Of a stretch of 7,162 nucleotides of DNA, positions 1 through 4,767 are shown one piece after another. The stretch is from an uncultured Flavobacteriales bacterium (GTDB lineage: Bacteria; Bacteroidota; Bacteroidia; Flavobacteriales_D; Sanyastnellaceae): positions 1 through 7,162 of the forward strand of contig CALACF010000036.1 in the NCBI GenBank assembly GCA_937890245.1. The letters run 5' to 3'. Position 1 is the stretch's first letter, and every line of letters begins with the position of its first letter. A program made the position numbers and the translations under genes. The notes under the pieces are model-generated. The model saw only the letters and a list, made by a program, of their open reading frames with translations, was not told where the DNA came from and did no database searches.

Positions 1-9
1 GGTCTTCAT
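1..9 (-). CDS. rplW: Probable start of rplW (ribosomal protein L23), cut off by the window edge
   Basis: Eight bases after the rplD stop codon, an ATG on the minus strand (9 down to 7) opens a frame reading Met-Lys-Thr before the window ends. In S10 operons the gene after rplD is almost always rplW, and L23 proteins of Bacteroidota often begin with a short Met-Lys-type N-terminus. The position, spacing and strand match the tight packing of the other genes here. Only three codons are visible, so the identity rests on gene order rather than on sequence. Confidence 0.5.
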
Positions 10-17
10 AACAATCT

Positions 18-644
18 TCAGCTTTTGAGGAGTCCTTCGACCACCTTGTGCGCGTCATCCATGAATAGGATTGACTTGCAGTTCATGATATCGTACGTGC
101 TCAGATCTGATGCAAGCATCACCCGGTGCATGGGCAAGTTGCGGGCTGAGAGGTACAAGTTGCTGTTTTGCTCCGGCACCACGACCAAGGTCTTGGTGTC
201 TACGAGGTTCAAGTTCCCAAAAACGCCGAGCAAATCCTGCGTCTTGGGCGCCTCCATCTTCAAGCCCTTGAGGATTGAGATGGCGTTGTCCTTTGCCTTG
301 TAAGTCAATGCACTCTTGCGGGCAAGTTGCTTTGTCTTCTTGTTCACCTTCTGATCGTAGCTGCGAGGACGTGGACCGAATACAGTACCACCACCCTTGA
401 ACAACGGGTTCTTGATGTCACCTGCACGTGCACCACCTGTGCCCTTCTGCTTCTTGATCTTGCGTCTCGACCCTGTGACTTCTGAGCGCTCCTTGGCTTT
501 TGAAGTGCCTTGGCGTTGAGCCGCCAAGTAGCGCTTCACCTCCAAGTAAATTACGTGATCGTTCGGCTCGATGCCAAACACCTCGTCGCTGAGCTCAGCG
601 CTTGAGGTCTTCTTCCCTTCTGGGTTGTAAACGTCAACTTTCAT
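18..644 (-). CDS. rplD: 50S ribosomal protein L4
   Basis: L4 is a primary 23S rRNA-binding protein needed early in large-subunit assembly; its long loop lines the polypeptide exit tunnel, and in enterobacteria it also represses its own operon. The 208-aa product begins MKVDVYN and shows the basic extended loop at about residues 45-100 (RRKIKKQKGTGGARAG at 60-75, then FKGGGTVFGPRPR at 82-94), followed by the globular C-terminal part (RNLP at 168-171, ending near VVEGLLKS). I chose the ATG at 644 over an in-frame ATG at 683: it gives the usual L4 N-terminus and length, whereas the upstream start would add 13 unrelated residues and overlap rplC. It follows rplC after 4 bp with no Shine-Dalgarno sequence, so translation is probably coupled. 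Complete, nothing broken. Confidence 0.97.
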   Translation of the reverse strand: MKVDVYNPEGKKTSSAELSDEVFGIEPNDHVIYLEVKRYLAAQRQGTSKAKERSEVTGSRRKIKKQKGTGGARAGDIKNPLFKGGGTVFGPRPRSYDQKVNKKTKQLARKSALTYKAKDNAISILKGLKMEAPKTQDLLGVFGNLNLVDTKTLVVVPEQNSNLYLSARNLPMHRVMLASDLSTYDIMNCKSILFMDDAHKVVEGLLKS

Positions 645-648
645 AGAT

Positions 649-1278
649 TCAAGCTTGTGGCTTGCGGATGATGACTGTAGCACCTTTGTGACCGGGAACC
701 GCTCCCTTGACCACCATCAGACCTTCCTCAGAAAGGACCTTCAGCACTTCTAAATTTTCTACGGTCACACGAACGTTGCCCATCTGGCCTGCCATGCGCA
801 TGCCTTTGTAGACTCGGGCCGGGGTTGATGCAGCACCAATCGAACCTGGAGCACGTCCACGGTTGTGTTGGCCGTGTGTGGCTTGACCCACACCTGAGAA
901 ACCGTGACGACGGACAACACCCTGGAAACCGCGACCCTTTGAGGTCCCAATCACAGATACGTACTGGCCTTCGGCGAATACATCGTCCACTTTCACTTGG
1001 TCTCCCAAATTCATTTCGTTTGCAAAGCCTGCAAACTCCACCATCTTACGACGGGGTGTTACTCCGGCTTTCTTGAAGTGGCCTGTCATGGCCTTGTTGG
1101 TACGTGACTCTTTCTTGTCACCGTAGCCCAACTGCACAGCAGTATAGCCGTCCTTCTCCTCGGTGCGAAGCTGTGTCACCACATTGGGCTCCACTTCAAT
1201 CACCGTGCAAGGGATGTTCTTACCAGCATCATTAAAGATGCTCGTCATCCCGATCTTACGTCCAATCAATCCAGGCAT
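649..1278 (-). CDS. rplC: 50S ribosomal protein L3
   Basis: L3 binds 23S rRNA near its 3' end, nucleates 50S assembly and sends a central loop close to the peptidyl transferase centre. The 209-aa product opens MPGLIGRKIGMTSIF and keeps the conserved central extension at about residues 111-168: GTSKGRGFQG, then QATHGQHNRGRAPGSIG, then KGMRMAGQMGN. Length equals the family norm. Compared with the E. coli protein from memory, the Gln methylated there by PrmB falls on Ser151 here (GAASTP in place of GQNQTP), so that modification would be absent. The gene sits 3 bp after rpsJ and 4 bp before rplD, inside the S10 part of the operon. The ATG at 1278 has no Shine-Dalgarno sequence and lies next to the rpsJ stop, which suggests translational coupling. 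Confidence 0.98.
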   Translation of the reverse strand: MPGLIGRKIGMTSIFNDAGKNIPCTVIEVEPNVVTQLRTEEKDGYTAVQLGYGDKKESRTNKAMTGHFKKAGVTPRRKMVEFAGFANEMNLGDQVKVDDVFAEGQYVSVIGTSKGRGFQGVVRRHGFSGVGQATHGQHNRGRAPGSIGAASTPARVYKGMRMAGQMGNVRVTVENLEVLKVLSEEGLMVVKGAVPGHKGATVIIRKPQA

Positions 1279-1281
1279 AAC

Positions 1282-1587
1282 TCAGACTTTGATTTCAACT
1301 TCTACTCCAGAGGGGAGCTCCAAGCGCATGAGAGCGTCGACAGTCTTCGAAGAAGAGCTGTAGATGTCGAGCAAACGCTTGTAGGCGTTTAACTCGAACT
1401 GCTCGCGCGATTTCTTATTTACGTGCGGCGAACGCAGCACCGTGTAGATGCGTTTGTGCGTTGGCAGCGGAATGGGACCGTTTACCACGGCACCGGTTGC
1501 CTTGACCGTCTTTACGATCTTCTCGGCGCTTTTGTCGACCAGGTTGTGGTCGTAGCTTTTCAGCTTGATGCGAATCTTCTGGGCCAT
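1282..1587 (-). CDS. rpsJ: 30S ribosomal protein S10 (NusE)
   Basis: S10 is a late-binding protein of the 30S head and, as NusE, a partner of NusB and NusG in transcription antitermination and transcription-translation coupling. The 101-aa product has the typical length and sequence: KIRIKLKSYDH at residues 4-14, the extended ribosome-binding loop around THKRIYTVLRSPHVNKKSR at 43-61, and the C-terminal ELPSGVEVEIKV. The sequence is strikingly Bacteroidota-like, in particular KRLLDIYSSSSKTVDAL. It lies only 6 bp after the fusA stop, in the place where tuf stands in many proteobacterial str operons. A GGAA beside the fusA stop codon is the closest thing to a ribosome-binding site. Confidence 0.98.
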   Translation of the reverse strand: MAQKIRIKLKSYDHNLVDKSAEKIVKTVKATGAVVNGPIPLPTHKRIYTVLRSPHVNKKSREQFELNAYKRLLDIYSSSSKTVDALMRLELPSGVEVEIKV

Positions 1588-1593
1588 GGTTCC

Positions 1594-3696
1594 TTATTTT
1601 CCTGTGGCTTCTTGAATCACCTTGTCGGCGATGTTAGATGGTGCCTGTGCGTAGTGGCTGAACGTCATGCTCGAATCGGCGCGACCTGAGGTCAACGTGC
1701 GCAAATCGGTCACATATCCAAACATCTCACTCAATGGTACTTTTGCACTGATGACGGTTTTTCCACCGCGCTCGTCAGTGCCCTCAACCATACCTCGGCG
1801 CTTGTTCAAGTCACCGATGACGTCACCCATGTTTTGCTCTGGTGTGCGAACCTCCAAGGCCATGATGGGCTCGAGAATTTTTGGATCACACAACTTGATA
1901 GCATTTCGGTAAGCCATCTTGGCTGCAAGCTCGAATGACAACTGATCCGAGTCAACTGCGTGGAAGCTTCCATCGCGCAAGGTCACCGACATGCTGTCCA
2001 TCTTGTAGCCGGCAAGGACACCTGTCGACATCGACACTTTGAAGCCCTTCTCCACAGATGGAACAAATTCCTTGGGAACGTTTCCGCCCTTCACAGCATT
2101 CTCAAAGACCAATCCTTCCAATTCTGGGGTTGGTGATGGGCCAATGGTAATCTGGATGTCCGCGAATTTACCGCGACCACCGGATTGCTTCTTGTAAACT
2201 TCGCGGTGCTCAACAGAGGCGAAAATCGCCTCTTTGTACGCCACTTGCGGCTGTCCTTGGTTGCACTCCACTTTGAACTCACGACGCAAACGGTCGATCA
2301 AAACGTCCAAGTGCAGCTCGCCCATGCCAGAGATAATGGTCTGGCCACTGTCCTCGTCTGTACGAACCTGGAAAGTTGGGTCCTCCTCGGAGAGCTTACC
2401 TAATCCATTGGAGAGTTTGTCCAAATCTACTTGAGACTTTGGCTCAATCGCGATACCAATCACAGGGTCTGGGAACGACATGCTCTCCATCGTAATCGGC
2501 GATTTCAAATCGCACAAGGTGTCACCCGTACGGATGTCCTTGAAACCAACAGCAGCACCGATGTCACCTGCCTCGAGCAATTCGATTGGGTTCTGCTTGT
2601 TTGAGTGCATCTGGAAGATGCGCGAGATGCGCTCCTTCTTGCCAGAACGTGTGTTCAGCACGTATGAACCTGCCGGCAACGTGCCTGAGTACGCACGGAT
2701 GAAGCACAAGCGGCCCACAAACGGGTCGGTCGCAATCTTAAATGCGAGTCCCGCGAAGGGTGCATCAGGGTCCGGAGCACGGCTCAACTCAACGGACTCG
2801 TCGTCTGGGTCCATACCCATCGCATCTCCTACGTCGTAGGGAGAAGGCAAGTACTCCATAACGGCGTCGAGCATCGTCTGTACGCCTTTGTTCTTGAAGG
2901 CCGAACCGCAGAGCATCGGGGTGATGGTCATAGCGATTGTCGCCTTGCGAATCGCAGCCTTGATCTCATCAGCAGAAATTCCATCTGGATCCTCGAAGTA
3001 CTTCTCCATGAGTGTATCGTCCTGCTCAGCGGCAGACTCGATCAACTTCTCACGGTACTCAGCAACCTCCTCTAGCATATCCGCTGGAATTGGAATTTCA
3101 GTCCAGGTCATGCCATGGTCGTCTTCGTTCCAAACCATCCCCTTATTGGTGATGAGGTCTACAACGCCTTTGAAATCGTCCTCAGCACCGATTGGAAGCT
3201 GAAGTGGGACGGGGTTGGCACCGAGCATCTCGCGGATTTGGCCAATCACGTTCAAGAAGTTCGCACCGGAGCGGTCCATCTTGTTCACGAAACCGATACG
3301 CGGTACGTTGTACTTGTCGGCAAGACCCCAGTTCGTTTCCGACTGCGGCTCCACGCCAGACACGGCGCAGAACAATCCAACCGCCGCGTCAAGAACGCGG
3401 AGTGAACGCTCTACCTCCACAGTAAAGTCAACGTGTCCAGGGGTGTCGATGATGTTAATCCGGTACTCCTGATCATTGAACTCCCACATACATGTGGTTG
3501 CAGCCGAAGTGATCGTGATGCCACGCTCCTGCTCCTGCTCCATCCAATCCATGGTTGCTGCACCGTCGTGCACCTCACCAATCTTGTGAGAGATGCCCGT
3601 GTAGTACAAGATACGCTCGGTCGTGGTGGTTTTACCAGCATCGACGTGCGCCATTATACCAATGTTGCGCGTAAAACTGAGATCCCTTTTGGCCAT
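1594..3696 (-). CDS. fusA: Translation elongation factor G
   Basis: EF-G is the GTPase that drives translocation of tRNAs and mRNA on the ribosome and, with ribosome recycling factor, splits post-termination ribosomes. The 700-aa product is full length. G-domain motifs are all present: P-loop AHVDAGKTT at 16-24, switch I RGITIT at 58-63, DTPGH at 84-88, NKMD at 138-141 and GSA at 264-266. Domain II begins near residue 314, domain III carries GMGELHLDVL at 457-466, domain IV follows from about 485, and domain V holds the TPEQNMGDVIGDL stretch near the C-terminus. Intact GTPase motifs and a place inside the str operon argue that this is the canonical housekeeping EF-G rather than a divergent EF-G2 paralogue. 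It lies 18 bp after rpsG and 6 bp before rpsJ, and a weak AGGA stands just before the ATG. Confidence 0.98.
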   Translation of the reverse strand: MAKRDLSFTRNIGIMAHVDAGKTTTTERILYYTGISHKIGEVHDGAATMDWMEQEQERGITITSAATTCMWEFNDQEYRINIIDTPGHVDFTVEVERSLRVLDAAVGLFCAVSGVEPQSETNWGLADKYNVPRIGFVNKMDRSGANFLNVIGQIREMLGANPVPLQLPIGAEDDFKGVVDLITNKGMVWNEDDHGMTWTEIPIPADMLEEVAEYREKLIESAAEQDDTLMEKYFEDPDGISADEIKAAIRKATIAMTITPMLCGSAFKNKGVQTMLDAVMEYLPSPYDVGDAMGMDPDDESVELSRAPDPDAPFAGLAFKIATDPFVGRLCFIRAYSGTLPAGSYVLNTRSGKKERISRIFQMHSNKQNPIELLEAGDIGAAVGFKDIRTGDTLCDLKSPITMESMSFPDPVIGIAIEPKSQVDLDKLSNGLGKLSEEDPTFQVRTDEDSGQTIISGMGELHLDVLIDRLRREFKVECNQGQPQVAYKEAIFASVEHREVYKKQSGGRGKFADIQITIGPSPTPELEGLVFENAVKGGNVPKEFVPSVEKGFKVSMSTGVLAGYKMDSMSVTLRDGSFHAVDSDQLSFELAAKMAYRNAIKLCDPKILEPIMALEVRTPEQNMGDVIGDLNKRRGMVEGTDERGGKTVISAKVPLSEMFGYVTDLRTLTSGRADSSMTFSHYAQAPSNIADKVIQEATGK

Positions 3697-3714
3697 TATC
3701 CTATATAGTAGAGG

Positions 3715-4182
3715 TCAGAAACGGAAGTGAGAGAAGGCCTTGTTTGCTTCGGCCATGCGGTGGGTGTCCTCCTTCTTCTTGAAGGTGTTTCCCTCGCCTT
3801 TGTTGGCCGCGACAATCTCAGCTGCCAAACGGTCGGCCATGGTCTTCTCGTTGCGCTTGCGAGCGTAAGAGATGATCCACTTCACAGCCATGCTGCGTTT
3901 GCGGCTGTCGCGAATGGGATGAGGAATCTGGAATGTCGCTCCACCTACGCGGCGGCTGCGAACTTCCACGTTCGGTGTGATGGCGTCCACAGCGGTCTTC
4001 CACTGCTCGAGTCCATCCTCTCCCGTACGATCTGTAACCTTATCGATGGCAGAATAGAAGATCTTGAATGCTGTGCTCTTCTTTCCTTGGAGCATCAGGT
4101 TGTTCACGAAATACGTGACATCTGTATCGTTGAATCGGGGATCCGGAATCAACGCGTGTTTTTTGGCTTGTCTACGACGCAT
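3715..4182 (-). CDS. rpsG: 30S ribosomal protein S7
   Basis: S7 binds the 3' major domain of 16S rRNA, starts assembly of the 30S head and lines the E-site mRNA exit channel. The 155-aa product begins MRRRQAKKHALIPDPRF, carries the family core with FVNNLMLQGKKSTAFKIF at 25-42, the beta-hairpin region VEVRSRRVGGATFQIP at 72-87, KWIISYARKRNEKTM at 101-115, and ends MAEANKAFSHFRF, a tail characteristic of Bacteroidota S7. In E. coli S7 represses the str operon by binding the rpsL-rpsG intergenic RNA. Here that gap is only 7 bp, so the same mechanism is unlikely and any feedback would need another site. One small oddity is Tyr24 in DVTYFVNN, where related S7 proteins usually have a basic residue. 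Confidence 0.98.
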   Translation of the reverse strand: MRRRQAKKHALIPDPRFNDTDVTYFVNNLMLQGKKSTAFKIFYSAIDKVTDRTGEDGLEQWKTAVDAITPNVEVRSRRVGGATFQIPHPIRDSRKRSMAVKWIISYARKRNEKTMADRLAAEIVAANKGEGNTFKKKEDTHRMAEANKAFSHFRF

Positions 4183-4189
4183 GACCTAA

Positions 4190-4570
4190 TTACTTCTTGG
4201 TTTTTGGACGCTTAGTTCCATACTTCGAACGGCGCTGATTGCGGCCCTCAACACCTGCAGTGTCAAGTGCTCCACGTACGATGTGATAACGAACACCTGG
4301 GAGATCCTTTACACGACCCCCACGCACGAGCACGATGCTGTGCTCTTGGAGGTTGTGGCCTTCACCACCGATATAGGCGTTGACCTCGTTTCCATTGGTC
4401 AAGCGCACACGTGCAACTTTCCGCATGGCCGAGTTCGGCTTCTTCGGTGTTGTCGTGTACACACGCACACAGACTCCACGTCGCTGGGGACAGGAGTTGA
4501 GCGCCGCAGAATTACTGGTGTAAACCTTATTCTGGCGCCCTTTTCGGATCAACTGCTGAATGGTTGGCAT
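4190..4570 (-). CDS. rpsL: 30S ribosomal protein S12
   Basis: S12 sits at the decoding centre of the 30S subunit and tunes accuracy of tRNA selection. The 126-aa product starts MPTIQQLIRKGR and shows the signature TTPKKPNSAMRK at 40-51, GGEGHNLQEHS at 68-78 and GGRVKDLPGVRYHIVRG at 84-100, with a basic C-terminus ending KRPKTKK. Lys43 and Lys88, the positions classically changed in streptomycin-resistant mutants, are both Lys, so the sequence predicts the sensitive form at these sites. Asp89, the residue methylthiolated by RimO in E. coli, is also present. This is the first gene of the operon: about 65 nt of leader and a clear promoter precede it, and rpsG follows after 7 bp. Confidence 0.98.
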   Translation of the reverse strand: MPTIQQLIRKGRQNKVYTSNSAALNSCPQRRGVCVRVYTTTPKKPNSAMRKVARVRLTNGNEVNAYIGGEGHNLQEHSIVLVRGGRVKDLPGVRYHIVRGALDTAGVEGRNQRRSKYGTKRPKTKK

Positions 4571-4637
4571 GTACTTCCCGGTCGGTTATTCGTTTATTAG
4601 CGGGAACAGGACGTTCCCTCCCCAATTTTCAAAGGGG
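4571..4637 (-). promoter_or_regulatory. 5' leader of the rpsL operon mRNA, with two adjacent hairpins
   Basis: If transcription begins a few bases after the predicted -7 box, the leader is about 65 nt. From its 5' end it could form a weak hairpin (CCCC at 4637-4634 with GGGG at 4623-4620, 10-nt loop), then after a single A a perfect 6-bp hairpin (GGGAAC at 4618-4613, loop GUCCU, GUUCCC at 4607-4602). The rest is A-rich and ends CCGGGAAGUAC before the AUG. The GGGAA at 4579-4575 repeats the 5' arm of hairpin 2 and could pair with the same UUCCC, giving an alternative fold next to the start codon. The pairing potential is visible in the sequence; a regulatory role is inference. No match to a named leader family is claimed. 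Confidence 0.5.
4602..4618. repeat. Perfect inverted repeat GGGAAC-N5-GTTCCC
   Basis: Six-base arms with a 5-base spacer (AGGAC on the plus strand), lying about 20 to 35 bp downstream of the predicted transcription start of the rpsL operon and 31 bp before the rpsL ATG. It is most simply read as an RNA hairpin in the leader, but a dyad of this size could also be a protein-binding operator. There is no U-run after it in the direction of transcription, so it is not an intrinsic terminator. Confidence 0.7.
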
Positions 4638-4640
4638 CTG

Positions 4641-4670
4641 CAAAACTACACCAAATCAAGCGAATTCCAA
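4641..4670 (-). promoter_or_regulatory. Bacteroidota-type promoter of the rpsL-rpsG-fusA-rpsJ-rplC-rplD operon
   Basis: On the minus strand a TTG (4670-4668) is followed after exactly 19 bp by TAGTTTTG (4648-4641). This fits the -33/-7 pattern described for the primary sigma factor of Bacteroidota (TTTG, 19-20 bp, TAnnTTTG), with a full match at -7 and three of four bases at -33. It is positioned 70 bp before the rpsL ATG, in the only long gap upstream of the operon, and no comparable pair is obvious inside the operon's short spacers. Confidence 0.75.
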
Positions 4671-4692
4671 CCCCCATTTTATCTAATCGCTC

Positions 4693-4702
4693 AACAATTG
4701 TT
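4693..4702. repeat. 10-bp perfect palindrome AACAATTGTT
   Basis: A self-complementary 10-mer located 22 bp upstream of the -33 box of the rpsL promoter and about 65 bp before the helicase start codon. It could be a small operator shared by the two divergent units, but a single AT-rich palindrome of this length can arise by chance and no second copy is seen in the window. Confidence 0.3.
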
Positions 4703-4755
4703 TTCGCACCTACAAAGCCATCCCAGACAAGTGCTCTGCAGGTACAGATTGACAT

Positions 4756-4763
4756 TACTTTTG
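4756..4763 (+). promoter_or_regulatory. Possible -7 element (TACTTTTG) for the helicase gene
   Basis: TACTTTTG matches TAnnTTTG exactly on the plus strand, but no TTG or TTTG lies at the expected distance of about 19-20 bp upstream; the region around 4731-4740 reads GTGCTCTGCA. If the element is used, transcription would begin within a few bases of the GTG at 4768, producing a leaderless or nearly leaderless message. The match could be chance. Confidence 0.3.
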
Positions 4764-4767
4764 GAAG

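Noticed and set aside
645..683. Upstream ATG at 683 as the rplD start
   Set aside because: It would add a 13-residue Ser-rich extension and overlap rplC by 35 bases, while the ATG at 644 gives the standard L4 N-terminus.
2480..2839. 119-codon plus-strand open frame opposite fusA
   Set aside because: Antisense to conserved EF-G domain II and linker coding sequence, with a Ser/Pro-rich low-information product typical of a shadow frame.
4183..4189. E. coli-like S7 repressor site between rpsL and rpsG
   Set aside because: The gap is only 7 bp, leaving no room for the structured intergenic RNA that S7 binds in E. coli.
3727..4215. 162-codon open frame on the plus strand opposite rpsG
   Set aside because: It lies antisense to a certain, full-length S7 gene, its product resembles no family I know, and it has no promoter or start signal. 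It is a shadow of coding bias.
4602..4618. Inverted repeat as an intrinsic terminator
   Set aside because: The stem is short, no U-run follows on either strand, and it lies upstream of the operon's first gene.
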